Shown here: positions 8,429 to 16,954 of the stretch, in pieces | Layout: every line of letters starts with the position of its first letter | How positions within the stretch are numbered: the stretch's first letter is position 1 | From: Mucilaginibacter tolerans | GTDB lineage: Bacteria > Bacteroidota > Bacteroidia > Sphingobacteriales > Sphingobacteriaceae | Reading direction: 5' to 3' | DNA: 48,350 nt | NCBI RefSeq assembly: GCF_030519375.1 | Contig: NZ_JAUMKB010000027.1 | Location: 1 to 48,350, forward strand | Translations under genes and position numbers: made by a program | Notes under the pieces: generated by a model | Database searches by the model: none | Seen by the model: only the letters and a program-made list of their open reading frames with translations | Told to the model about the DNA's origin: nothing

Positions 8429-9622
8429 ATGGATCCATCAGCCAGGAAAGCATTCAACGACAACTTTACACCATTAAAGTACGAGCGCTTTTTAACAGCA
8501 CTGAATGACGGCCTGAAAGAGAAAATTCCTTTTCGCGTAGCAGAAACGCCGATTTTCCTTACAGATGATTTTCGTGATAAGTTATTGGCCGCAGGCGAAG
8601 ACATTATTAATGTCATACTGCAACCTGATTTTAAACTGCTGACCGAACGCGCGATTCCTGAAAAATGGCGTGTTGCAAATGAAAACGATCATCCACATTT
8701 CATCGCACTTGATTTTGGTGTTTGTAAGGATGAAAATGGGCAAATCGTTCCAAAGCTGATTGAATTGCAGGGTTTCCCATCACTGTACAGTTTCCAGGTA
8801 TATGTTGGCGATCATTATCGTGAAGAATTTGATATTCCTGATAACTGGACCATTTATTTTAACGGGCTGGACCAGGAAGAATACCTCAATCTGCTCAAGA
8901 AAACTGTTATCGGCCCTTATCAGCCAGATGAAGTAGTCTTGATGGATGTGAACGCACCAAAGCAAAAAACAGCTGTCGATTTTTACCTCACCCAAAATTA
9001 CATCGGTACACCTGTTGTGTCGCTAAGTGATTTGATTGAAAAAGATGGTAAGCTGTTTTATGAAGCTAACGGTGGGTTAACCCCTATCAAAAGAATATAT
9101 AACCGCCTGATATTTGACGAAATAGAAAGTGATCCGGGTATTTTTAGCAAAGCGGTGGATATCCGTAAGCCACTTGATTTGGAATGGATCACTCACCCTA
9201 ACTGGTTTTATCGCATCAGCAAGTTCACTATGCCTTTTCTGAAAGGAGACTATGTACCCAAAACGCAATTTCTTAATGAAGTAGAGGCTATCCCGGCTGA
9301 ACTTGAAAACTATGTTTTGAAGCCGCTTTTCTCCTTTGCCGGCCAGGGTGTGATCATTGATGTGACCAAAGAGGACATTGATAAAATAAAGGACCCTGAA
9401 AACTGGATTTTGCAGCAAAAAGTGACTTATGAGCCAGCCTTGCAGGCCCCTGATGGCGGCGTCAAGATAGAAATAAGATTGCTTTATTTATGGCCAGATG
9501 GGCAAGACAAACCAACGCTTGCTATTAATCTGGGGCGTTTGAGTAAAGGAAAAATGATCGGTGTTCGCTATAATAAAGACTTTGATTGGGTGGGGGGCGC
9601 CATTGCCTTCATGCGAAAGTAA
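8429..9622 (+). CDS. ATP-grasp-like protein, apparently circularly permuted
   Basis: This 397-residue protein is not a close match to anything I can name. The C-terminal half has ATP-grasp features: YVLKPLFSFAGQGVII as the lysine and glycine-loop segment (about 293-308), WILQQKV as a hinge strand, and KIEIRLLYLW. The acidic, Asn/Gln-containing segment that normally closes an ATP-grasp fold (here KLIELQGFPSLYSFQ, about 111-125) lies upstream instead, as in circularly permuted ATP-grasp families. It could alternatively be an unpermuted family with a chance resemblance. It is the last gene of the five-gene run and is likely a second ligase of the pathway. The ATG at 8429 is the only good start. 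Confidence 0.72.
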   Translation: MDPSARKAFNDNFTPLKYERFLTALNDGLKEKIPFRVAETPIFLTDDFRDKLLAAGEDIINVILQPDFKLLTERAIPEKWRVANENDHPHFIALDFGVCKDENGQIVPKLIELQGFPSLYSFQVYVGDHYREEFDIPDNWTIYFNGLDQEEYLNLLKKTVIGPYQPDEVVLMDVNAPKQKTAVDFYLTQNYIGTPVVSLSDLIEKDGKLFYEANGGLTPIKRIYNRLIFDEIESDPGIFSKAVDIRKPLDLEWITHPNWFYRISKFTMPFLKGDYVPKTQFLNEVEAIPAELENYVLKPLFSFAGQGVIIDVTKEDIDKIKDPENWILQQKVTYEPALQAPDGGVKIEIRLLYLWPDGQDKPTLAINLGRLSKGKMIGVRYNKDFDWVGGAIAFMRK

Positions 9623-9671
9623 AACCTTATACTATTACTGTTGTATATTCGTATATAGATTAGAAATGTAT

Positions 9672-9679
9672 TAAATTTG
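9672..9679 (+). promoter_or_regulatory. -7 element directly before the small Cys-rich gene
   Basis: TAAATTTG matches TAnnTTTG. Its last base is only four bases before the GTG start at 9684, so the predicted transcript start falls on or next to the start codon. Confidence 0.4.
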
Positions 9680-9683
9680 TGAC

Positions 9684-9845
9684 GTGAATATTCAATTGAT
9701 CATAGTGGTTTTACTTTTTGCAGCTGCCATCGCTTATTTTGGCCGTTTGGTTTATAAGAGCCTTACAGCCAAAAGCGGATGCGGAACAAACTGTAAATGC
9801 GGGGTGGATTTTTCAAAAATTGAAACACCTGAATCAGATAAATAA
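9684..9845 (+). CDS. Small Cys-rich single-helix membrane protein (FeoB-associated type)
   Basis: This 53-residue frame starts with GTG. One transmembrane helix (IQLIIVVLLFAAAIAYFGRLVY, about residues 3-24) is followed by KSLTAKSGCGTNCKCG, with three cysteines in a GCGxNCKCG arrangement, and a short polar tail. This is the pattern of the FeoB-associated Cys-rich membrane proteins found with ferrous-iron transporters. No feoA or feoB lies in the window, so this is an orphan copy. The role is unknown; the Cys cluster suggests metal binding or redox. A -7 element four bases upstream supports the GTG start. The next gene begins 46 bases downstream on the same strand. Confidence 0.78.
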   Translation: MNIQLIIVVLLFAAAIAYFGRLVYKSLTAKSGCGTNCKCGVDFSKIETPESDK

Positions 9846-9891
9846 ACACTTATCACAATACCGATTATACTTTTAAGAATATTAAATCTTA

Positions 9892-12800
9892 ATGGCCGAA
9901 AAACAGGTTTTTCAAGCTGATACCCCCGGCAGGTGGACGCGTTTTAAATGGCTTAGCCGATTCTTGCTGATCGTTCTTGCTGCCGCTGTTGTTGCTGCTG
10001 CAGTTACAGTTACATCCAAACAGTATCCGTCTCTACCAAATCTTAACCCAGCTCCCAAAAAGCTCACCAAAGAGGAATTAGAGCAGTTAAAAAAATCAAC
10101 CAAGTTTAAAAGTTTCCGGATCGATACAGAAAAAATCGGCGTATTAAGGCGTAATTTAAAAAAACACCAGCTCAAGCATCCGAATAACAAAGACCGCATC
10201 AATGCAGCCTTTTACCGGGCGTGGGAGCCACAGGCGTACACTTCACTGATTGACCATATCGGCCGCTTAGACATGGTGGTAACCGAGGGTTTTACCGTTA
10301 CTCCGGGCATGGACACCATTACTGCTAAAATAGATACCGGTTTAACCAATCTGAACAAAAAATACAAAAAACCTATACTCGTTTCTATTTCCAACTATAT
10401 CAATTATAATGCTACAAAGGGCGGTTTTGATAGCAAGGATGTATATAGAATTGTAAAGAACAAGAAACTGCGCACCACTTTTATCAATAGCGTCGCTAAG
10501 CAATTGGCTAAATACCATTTTCAAGGCATTAACCTGGAACTGGATAATATAAAGGATCGTAACGAGAAAAACTTCGTCGCCTTTCAGAGGGAAATGTACG
10601 AGATTCTCCGTCCCCAAGGTTATCTTGTAACCACCAATGCATGGCCTGAAGATGAGCAGTATGACCTTGTAAAATTGGCTCATTTTAATGATTTCCTGTT
10701 TATTATGGCTATTGATGAGCATACAGAAGACAGTAATCCCGGCGACTTATCCAACCAGCGCTGGGCCGAAGAAATACTGGATGATGTTTGTACCAAAGTC
10801 CCAAGCGAAAAGGTCATTCTTACTGTCCAGGGCGGTGGCTACGACTGGCCCGAAAGCAGTACTGGAAAATCGATCAGTTATCAGCAGGCTATTTCTTTTG
10901 CGCAGGAAAACAAGAGCAAGATCACTTTTGACCCGTCCTCGGCAAACTTGCATTATACCTATTTCGACCTGGATAGTTTAGAGCATACTGTTTATTTTAC
11001 CGACGCAGCCACCAATTTCAACGTGATCCGCAAGGCCGACGATTGGGCAACAGGTGGCGTAGCCTTATGGCGCCTGGGCTATGAGGACCCACGCATGTGG
11101 TCATTCTTTCAGAAAAACCTGTCACTTGACTCATTAAGAAAAACGGGCGTTGACATTAAGCGCTTGCAAACTGTTGGTTTGAATAACCGTATCGACTACG
11201 CAGGTGAAGGTGAAGTTTTGGATTTGGTAACCACCCCCACGACCGGGCAGATCGACGTGGCGATGGATACTATCAATTATACCGTAACCAATCAACGCTA
11301 CATCAAACTGCCTACCAAATATGTGATCAGGCGTTACGGCTATGCTCCGGGGAAGATCGTTTTGACATTTGACGACGGCCCGGACCCAGATTACACACCA
11401 CGTATTCTTGATATTCTAAAAAGAGAGCATGTGCCTGCAGCTTTCTTTGTGGTGGGATCAATGGCCGAGAAAAATATACCCATACTTAGACGTGAGTTTG
11501 AGGAAGGATATGAAATAGGCAACCACACCTTTTTCCATCCGGATATATCCACTATTGGCATTCCAAGAGTGAATCTGGAGCTGAATGCAACGCGTAAACT
11601 CATCGAGTCGGTTACCGGACGCAGTACTATATTATTTCGTCCGCCGTTCAATGCAGATGCGGAACCGCAAACTCTTGCCGAAGTTATTCCGGTTGCGGAA
11701 AGCCGTAATCAAAGCTATATTACCATTGGCGAATCTATCGATCCGTGGGACTGGCAGCCTGGAGTAACAGCCGATAGCATCATTGCCCGTACCATAAGGC
11801 AAAAAGATGCCGGCACCATGTTATTGCTACATGATGCAGGTGGCGATACCCGCGAAGAAACCGTAAAGGCATTGCCCGAGATCATCCATTTCTTCAAAAG
11901 TCACGGCTATAAGTTCACCACTATCGCTGACGTTTTACATAAAGACAAAGCCGACCTCATGCCACCAATAAGGGATGATGCCAACAGTGGTATTATGGGC
12001 ACTTTGTACGATATTTTCATCCAGGGAATATTTTTTGGTAATTGGTTTTTTCTTTACCTGTTCCTCACGGCCATTTTTCTGGCGATGGGACGTATTGTAC
12101 TGATCGGCATATTGGCTGTTCGTCAATATTATGAGGACAAAAAAGACAAAGCTGAACTTCCTCTGGCGATAGATTTACCACCGGTAAGCATTATTGTTCC
12201 GGCATATAATGAAGAGGTCACAGCAATTAAAACTATCCAAAGTTTGCTGACACTGGATTACCCGAATTTCGAGATCATATTTGTTGACGATGGGTCAAAA
12301 GACAAAACTTACGAGATGGTTAACAATGCTTATGGTAATCATCCGGTAGTAAAGGTTTTCACCAAGCCTAATGGTGGCAAGGCTTCGGCATTAAACTTTG
12401 GCATTAGCCATTCACAATATGACTATGCTGTTTGTATCGATGCCGATACCCAATTAAAAAATGACGCCATTTATCATCTGATGACTTACTTTACCGATGA
12501 AGAGATTGGTGCAGTAGCGGGTACGGTAAAGGTTGGCAATGAAAACAACATCATTACCCGCTGGCAGGCTATTGAATATATCACAGCCCAAAACATGGAC
12601 CGCCGTGCTTTTGACCTGATCAACAGTATTACGGTAGTCCCCGGTGCAATAGGCGCATTCCGGAAAAAAGCAATCAAAAAAGCAGGTGGTTTTACTTCGG
12701 ATACTTTGGCTGAAGACTGCGACCTGACCATGCGTATTCTAAAACAGGGCTATATTATTAAAAACTGTGCTGAAGCTATCGCCTACACTGAAGCACCAGA

Positions 12801-13269
12801 AACATTGGGAGCCTTATTAAAGCAACGTTTCCGCTGGAGCTTCGGTGTGATCCAAAGCTTTTGGAAAAACCGCGACGCACTGTTTAATAAGAAATACAAA
12901 TTTTTTGGCATGGTAGGTATGCCTAATATCCTGATCTTCCAGATCATATTGCCACTGTTTTCGCCGTTAGCGGATCTGATGATGATCATCGGCCTGCTTG
13001 GTGACAAACCGGGGAAAATATTAGCTTATTACGTAGCTTTTGTAATGATTGATTTCCTGGTGGCTATAATAGCTTTCCGCATGGAACGCGAGGATTACAA
13101 GAAGCTCGTGTATATCATTCCTCAGCGATTTATATGGCGCCAGCTGATGTATTACGTCTTGTTTAAATCGATACGCAAAGCATTGAAGGGCGAGTTAAGC
13201 GGCTGGGGTGTGCTAAAACGGACAGGTAGTGTGAGCGTAAAAGGGAAAGCAGCCAAAGCCGTGAAGTAA
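9892..13269 (+). CDS. Three-domain polysaccharide protein: GH18-like, NodB deacetylase, GT2 synthase
   Basis: The 1125-residue membrane protein joins three carbohydrate modules. After an N-terminal membrane helix (about 25-44) comes a GH18 chitinase-like domain (about 90-410). Its catalytic motif reads QGINLELD at 211-218, where the family has DGxDxDxE, so the general acid Glu is Asp. A NodB polysaccharide deacetylase domain follows (about 470-685) with intact motifs TFDDGPD (Asp494-Asp495), HTFFHP and RPPF. Two membrane helices (about 700-745) precede a GT2 processive glycosyltransferase (about 763-1000: PAYNEE, DDGSKD, DADTQL, EDCDL, QRFRW), then more helices. It resembles a fused PgaB/PgaC-like synthesis and modification unit for an N-acetylhexosamine polymer. 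Its stop is directly adjacent to that of the convergent ispF. Confidence 0.93.
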   Translation: MAEKQVFQADTPGRWTRFKWLSRFLLIVLAAAVVAAAVTVTSKQYPSLPNLNPAPKKLTKEELEQLKKSTKFKSFRIDTEKIGVLRRNLKKHQLKHPNNKDRINAAFYRAWEPQAYTSLIDHIGRLDMVVTEGFTVTPGMDTITAKIDTGLTNLNKKYKKPILVSISNYINYNATKGGFDSKDVYRIVKNKKLRTTFINSVAKQLAKYHFQGINLELDNIKDRNEKNFVAFQREMYEILRPQGYLVTTNAWPEDEQYDLVKLAHFNDFLFIMAIDEHTEDSNPGDLSNQRWAEEILDDVCTKVPSEKVILTVQGGGYDWPESSTGKSISYQQAISFAQENKSKITFDPSSANLHYTYFDLDSLEHTVYFTDAATNFNVIRKADDWATGGVALWRLGYEDPRMWSFFQKNLSLDSLRKTGVDIKRLQTVGLNNRIDYAGEGEVLDLVTTPTTGQIDVAMDTINYTVTNQRYIKLPTKYVIRRYGYAPGKIVLTFDDGPDPDYTPRILDILKREHVPAAFFVVGSMAEKNIPILRREFEEGYEIGNHTFFHPDISTIGIPRVNLELNATRKLIESVTGRSTILFRPPFNADAEPQTLAEVIPVAESRNQSYITIGESIDPWDWQPGVTADSIIARTIRQKDAGTMLLLHDAGGDTREETVKALPEIIHFFKSHGYKFTTIADVLHKDKADLMPPIRDDANSGIMGTLYDIFIQGIFFGNWFFLYLFLTAIFLAMGRIVLIGILAVRQYYEDKKDKAELPLAIDLPPVSIIVPAYNEEVTAIKTIQSLLTLDYPNFEIIFVDDGSKDKTYEMVNNAYGNHPVVKVFTKPNGGKASALNFGISHSQYDYAVCIDADTQLKNDAIYHLMTYFTDEEIGAVAGTVKVGNENNIITRWQAIEYITAQNMDRRAFDLINSITVVPGAIGAFRKKAIKKAGGFTSDTLAEDCDLTMRILKQGYIIKNCAEAIAYTEAPETLGALLKQRFRWSFGVIQSFWKNRDALFNKKYKFFGMVGMPNILIFQIILPLFSPLADLMMIIGLLGDKPGKILAYYVAFVMIDFLVAIIAFRMEREDYKKLVYIIPQRFIWRQLMYYVLFKSIRKALKGELSGWGVLKRTGSVSVKGKAAKAVK

Positions 13270-13752
13270 TTAAAGCTTATCGATCAGGCAAACTGCATAA
13301 GCAACCACGCCTTCTTCGCGACCGATAAAGCCCAACTGCTCGTTGGTTGTGGCCTTTATCGAGATATCTTCTTCGTCTATGCCGGCGGCTTTCGCAATAT
13401 GGGTTTTCATGGCTGGAATATGTGGATTGATTTTCGGCGCCTCGAGGCACACCATTGCATCAATATTACCAATCGACCAGCCTTTTTCAGTTAGTAATCG
13501 CACAACTTCCTGTAACAATATCAGGCTGCTGATTCCACGCCAGCGTTCGTCCTTGTTGGAAAAATGATAACCTATATCACGCAGATTGGCAGCGCCCAAT
13601 AACGCATCACAAATAGCATGAAGTAGCACGTCCGCGTCGGAATGGCCATAGGCGCCTGAATGATGTTCAAGATTTACTCCACCCAAAACAAAAGGGTGGC
13701 CTTCCTTTAACTGGTGTACGTCAAAGCCGAAACCTACCTTTATTTTAGCCAT
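13270..13752 (-). CDS. ispF: 2-C-methyl-D-erythritol 2,4-cyclodiphosphate synthase
   Basis: The 160-residue protein is full length for IspF, the fifth enzyme of the non-mevalonate isoprenoid pathway, which converts CDP-methylerythritol phosphate to the cyclodiphosphate with release of CMP. It has the metal-binding GFGFDVHQL (Asp and His), the substrate motif GGVNLEHHSGAYGHSDADVLLHA, and the C-terminal KATTNEQLGFIGREEG. Its ATG follows the porV stop without any intervening base, so translation is probably coupled to porV. That arrangement with an outer membrane protein is unexpected functionally and may only reflect compact gene order. Confidence 0.97.
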   Translation of the reverse strand: MAKIKVGFGFDVHQLKEGHPFVLGGVNLEHHSGAYGHSDADVLLHAICDALLGAANLRDIGYHFSNKDERWRGISSLILLQEVVRLLTEKGWSIGNIDAMVCLEAPKINPHIPAMKTHIAKAAGIDEEDISIKATTNEQLGFIGREEGVVAYAVCLIDKL

Positions 13753-14907
13753 TTACTGTTTGGTGGTCGATCCGAAGTTAGCTGATAAAGAAAATCTTAA
13801 AGTATTTGCCAATGGACTGCTTTGCTGACTGGCTGCTATGTACGAGAAATCAAAAGTAAATTCCTGATATTTAAATCCTGTTCCCAGTGTTAAATAATGC
13901 AAGCCGCCTTTGTTTGGGTTTTGATAAAGATATCCGGCTCTCACAGCGAATAGTTTATTATACCAGTACTCAATACCAGGAGAAAAGCTTAACTCCTGTA
14001 TTTCTTCAGTAAAAGAAGCGTCGGTAAATGAACCAAAAAGGCCTGATGGTACAGAAACGTCACTATTAGGTTTAGTTGGTACCAGTAGTTTATTGATATC
14101 AAATACAAACGTAACAGAGTTAACATCATCAAGATTGACCATATCGGCAATGCCTATTTTAAGGTTTGTAGGCAAAAAATATTTGGTGCCATCATTAGAG
14201 TAGCTAATCTTGGTGCCGATATTAGAGATATTGGCTCCGAATGAGAATGTCGCATCCTTACCAAATTGCTGCGCCTGTGTTTTATAATACATGGAAACAT
14301 CGGCAGCCAATGCGTTACCAGGTTTTGCCGTCACACCTGATGCAGAATAACCATTTGACAAGTTGGAACGAATATAGCGTGCCGTTAGCCCTAAAGAAAA
14401 TTCCTCACCAAAAGTTCGTGCGAATGAAGCATCAATGGAATATTCGCTGGATATAAAATTGCCCTGAAAATTTTGAAGGTTATCATAGGCCTGGATTGTA
14501 CCTACATTAAAATAGCGGATAGATGCGCCGATGGTATTACGTTCGTCCAATTTGTGAGCATAGCCTAAATAAGAAAGCGTCACATCAGGAATAAGCGACC
14601 TAAGCCAGGGGCTATAATTAACGGATATATTATCCGGAGATTCAAGAAATGCAAGCTTCGATGGATTCCAAAAGCTGGAGTTTGCATCAGGTGATAATGC
14701 AACACCGGCTTCACCCATTGCACCTGAGCGAGAGTCGGGAGTTATTAGCAAGAAAGGTACAGCGGTCTGTATAGCCGTGGCCTGACTAGTCCCGTTAGTA
14801 TTTACACCGTTACCGCTGTTATTTACTAGTTGTGCAAAAGATAAGGATGGCAGCAAAAACAGTGCAAAAAAGAAAGCTCTTTTTATTTGTAAACAGAAAA
14901 AATTCAT
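13753..14907 (-). CDS. porV: Type IX secretion system outer membrane protein PorV (LptO)
   Basis: The 384-residue protein has a signal peptide (ICLQIKRAFFFALFLLPSLSFAQ-like segment, cleavage near residue 26), then the PorV/PorQ hallmark FLLITPDSRSGAMGEAGVA followed by NSSFWNPSKLAF. It ends in beta strands typical of FadL-like outer membrane barrels (GTGFKYQEFTFDFSYI, LRFSLSANFG). PorV is the shuttle and anchoring partner of the PorU sortase, carrying type IX cargo to the attachment complex. I start at the ATG at 14907; a TTG three codons upstream lies inside a TATATTG promoter-like sequence. It is divergent from gldJ. The gene porU is not present in the window. Confidence 0.9.
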   Translation of the reverse strand: MNFFCLQIKRAFFFALFLLPSLSFAQLVNNSGNGVNTNGTSQATAIQTAVPFLLITPDSRSGAMGEAGVALSPDANSSFWNPSKLAFLESPDNISVNYSPWLRSLIPDVTLSYLGYAHKLDERNTIGASIRYFNVGTIQAYDNLQNFQGNFISSEYSIDASFARTFGEEFSLGLTARYIRSNLSNGYSASGVTAKPGNALAADVSMYYKTQAQQFGKDATFSFGANISNIGTKISYSNDGTKYFLPTNLKIGIADMVNLDDVNSVTFVFDINKLLVPTKPNSDVSVPSGLFGSFTDASFTEEIQELSFSPGIEYWYNKLFAVRAGYLYQNPNKGGLHYLTLGTGFKYQEFTFDFSYIAASQQSSPLANTLRFSLSANFGSTTKQ

Positions 14908-15087
14908 TTGGTGCAATATAGCTTATTATTTTATAATTTGTGTTAAAACTCCTCAGCGCATCCACGTCGCTTTATTTGAAAATATAATCGGAACAAAGGG
15001 GGCCAACATTTACAACTTAAAGCAAAAAAAGTAGATTTGTGTAACTCAATGCGAATTTTTACGTTTAAAGTGGCATAAAGGTTCATT

Positions 15088-15095
15088 TAGTTTTG
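15088..15095 (+). promoter_or_regulatory. Candidate -7 element of the gldJ promoter
   Basis: TAGTTTTG matches TAnnTTTG in the 271-base divergent gap between porV and gldJ. It would give a leader of about 80 bases. No good -33 TTG is visible. The rest of the gap is AT-rich with no other feature I can support. Confidence 0.25.
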
Positions 15096-15178
15096 ATAAT
15101 GTACCTGAGCTTATTTTAGTTACATTAATTATTAATATAATTTTTTAGATTTACCACTTAATATTAAATAGTAAAAAT

Positions 15179-16888
15179 ATGAAAATACTTTTTACGAGAA
15201 CTGCTTTAGTGCTGATGGGTGTTGGAGCCTTGTTTAGCAGCTGCAGTAAGCGCCAGCAATCGCAAAAAACCGGCATAACTTATAATGATAAGAATAATGG
15301 TGGTTATGAACGATTCAAAAACGTGCACCCAGCACCGGGACCCGGCCTTGTTCCGATTGAAGGTGGTACATTTGTAATGGGCGGAAGCGCTGACCAGGAT
15401 GTTACTTATGATTATAACAATGTTCGCCGCAGGGTAACGGTCCCTTCATTTTACATGGATGATACCGAAGTATCTAATCAGGATTGGCTGGATTACCTGC
15501 ACTGGATAAGCGTTACTTTCCCTACCGATCATGAGCTTTATTATAATGCGCTGCCCGATACCCTGGTATGGCGCAGACCATTGTCTTATAATGAGCCTTA
15601 CGTAGATAACTATCTCCGTCACCCGGCATTCCAGGATTATCCTGTTGTAGGTATAACCTGGGATCAGGTGCAAGATTACTGCTCCTGGAGAACCGACCGT
15701 ATGAACGAAAATATACTGCGTGAAACCAACAGATTAGCCAGTTGGCAGGAAGCATCCGGCAATGGCCCGAAAAGCAAAGGCAAAGGTGGAGCTCAGACAC
15801 AAGCTGCAATGACGAAAGACCCTTTCAATACTGATATTTATCTGAATGGTCAATATAAAGGCCCGGGTATCGATGGCAAAAATATGATGCCAGACCTTAG
15901 CCCTAACGCAAAGCCGGCTACCGGCTCAAATGGTAAAGCAACTGCTAAAGCAACAAGACCAGTGCGTATTGAGGATGGTATATTGAAACAAGGTTACCGT
16001 TTACCTTCAGAGGCCGAATGGGAATATGCTGCACTATCATTAATTGGTAATACTGAATTTGAAAATATAAGCGAGAATAAAATTTATCCATGGAACGGCT
16101 TAGGTGTTCGTTCACCTAAAAAGAAAACCCGTGGCTTAATATTAGCCAACTTTAAACGTGCTTTAGGCGATAACATGGGTGTTGGTGGTTACCTGAACGA
16201 TAAGGCTGACATTACAGCTCCTGTACGTTCATTCCCTCCAAACGATTTCGGTTTATACAACATGGCTGGCAACGTGAACGAGTGGGTTCAGGATACCTAT
16301 CGCCAAACCTCATTTGAAGAGTTTGAAGACTTTAATCCATTCCGCGGTAACGAGTATAAAGATAAGCGCCTGGCCGATCCTACTAAAGGTTTATACGCAA
16401 AAGACAAATATGGTAAACCGATAAAAGATCCTGCTAAGGCCGGCAAAAAGATGAAGTACAGCGATCTGATTGCGATGCAGCAAGCCCAGCAACAACAGAA
16501 TGCTACTCAACCAAATGGCGCCCCGGCTAACGGTCAGCCAAATGGGGCACCTGCTAATGGCAGTGCAGCTTCTGCAGCACCAGCAGGTATCAAATATTCT
16601 GGCAGAGCCTATAACCCGGATATGCGTGGTGCAAACGACTCGGTTAACATGGCCTTGTATGGTACAACTACTTTGGTTAACGACCATTCAAAAGTTTACA
16701 AGGGCGGTTCATGGAATGACCTGGCTTACTGGTTAAACCCTGCTACCCGTCGCTTTATGGACGAGGACGAATCAAGCGCCGAAGTTGGGTTCCGCTGTGC
16801 AATGACAATGGTGGGTGCCCCTGAAATCAGCCCATCAGGCAAACCACACTACAGCGTGAAAAAAGCAAAAGAATTTAAAGCGAAGTAA
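15179..16888 (+). CDS. gldJ: Gliding motility / type IX secretion lipoprotein GldJ
   Basis: This 569-residue lipoprotein has a type II signal peptide with FSSC at the cleavage site (lipidated Cys22). The rest is an FGE-sulfatase (formylglycine-generating-enzyme-like) fold: LVPIEGGTFVMGG, FYMDDTEVSN, YRLPSEAEWEYAA, NMAGNVNEWVQDT and a C-terminal GGSWND...GFRCAMT. The segment NALPDTLVWRRPLSYNEP and the YLRHPAFQDYPVVGITW motif fit GldJ rather than the shorter GldK. GldJ stabilises the GldK-GldN part of the type IX/gliding machinery at the periplasmic face of the outer membrane. A Gln/Asn/Ala-rich insert near residues 436-476 contains two copies of PNGAPANG. A rho-independent terminator follows the gene. 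Confidence 0.9.
   Translation: MKILFTRTALVLMGVGALFSSCSKRQQSQKTGITYNDKNNGGYERFKNVHPAPGPGLVPIEGGTFVMGGSADQDVTYDYNNVRRRVTVPSFYMDDTEVSNQDWLDYLHWISVTFPTDHELYYNALPDTLVWRRPLSYNEPYVDNYLRHPAFQDYPVVGITWDQVQDYCSWRTDRMNENILRETNRLASWQEASGNGPKSKGKGGAQTQAAMTKDPFNTDIYLNGQYKGPGIDGKNMMPDLSPNAKPATGSNGKATAKATRPVRIEDGILKQGYRLPSEAEWEYAALSLIGNTEFENISENKIYPWNGLGVRSPKKKTRGLILANFKRALGDNMGVGGYLNDKADITAPVRSFPPNDFGLYNMAGNVNEWVQDTYRQTSFEEFEDFNPFRGNEYKDKRLADPTKGLYAKDKYGKPIKDPAKAGKKMKYSDLIAMQQAQQQQNATQPNGAPANGQPNGAPANGSAASAAPAGIKYSGRAYNPDMRGANDSVNMALYGTTTLVNDHSKVYKGGSWNDLAYWLNPATRRFMDEDESSAEVGFRCAMTMVGAPEISPSGKPHYSVKKAKEFKAK
16526..16566 (+). repeat. Short tandem repeat inside gldJ encoding PNGAPANG twice
   Basis: Two diverged copies of a 27-base unit encode PNGAPANGQ and PNGAPANGS within a Q/N/A-rich linker. 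The copies differ mainly at third codon positions (ggcgccccggctaac against ggggcacctgctaat), so the peptide repeat is kept while the DNA has drifted. Confidence 0.6.
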
Positions 16889-16908
16889 TTAATATTTCCT
16901 TCATAAGC

Positions 16909-16941
16909 AAAAGGTGCACCATAATAAGTGCACCTTTTTTT
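16909..16941 (+). terminator. Rho-independent terminator after gldJ
   Basis: GGTGCAC at 16913-16919 pairs with GTGCACC at 16928-16934, extended by A/T pairs, and a run of T follows on the plus strand. It lies about 20 bases after the gldJ stop. Confidence 0.85.
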
Positions 16942-16954
16942 ATTTTATAAGGAT

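Noticed and set aside
15179..16888. Identification as GldK/PorK
   Set aside because: Length and the DTLVWRRPLSYNEP and YLRHPAFQDYPVVG segments fit GldJ, and no gldL, gldM or gldN follows.
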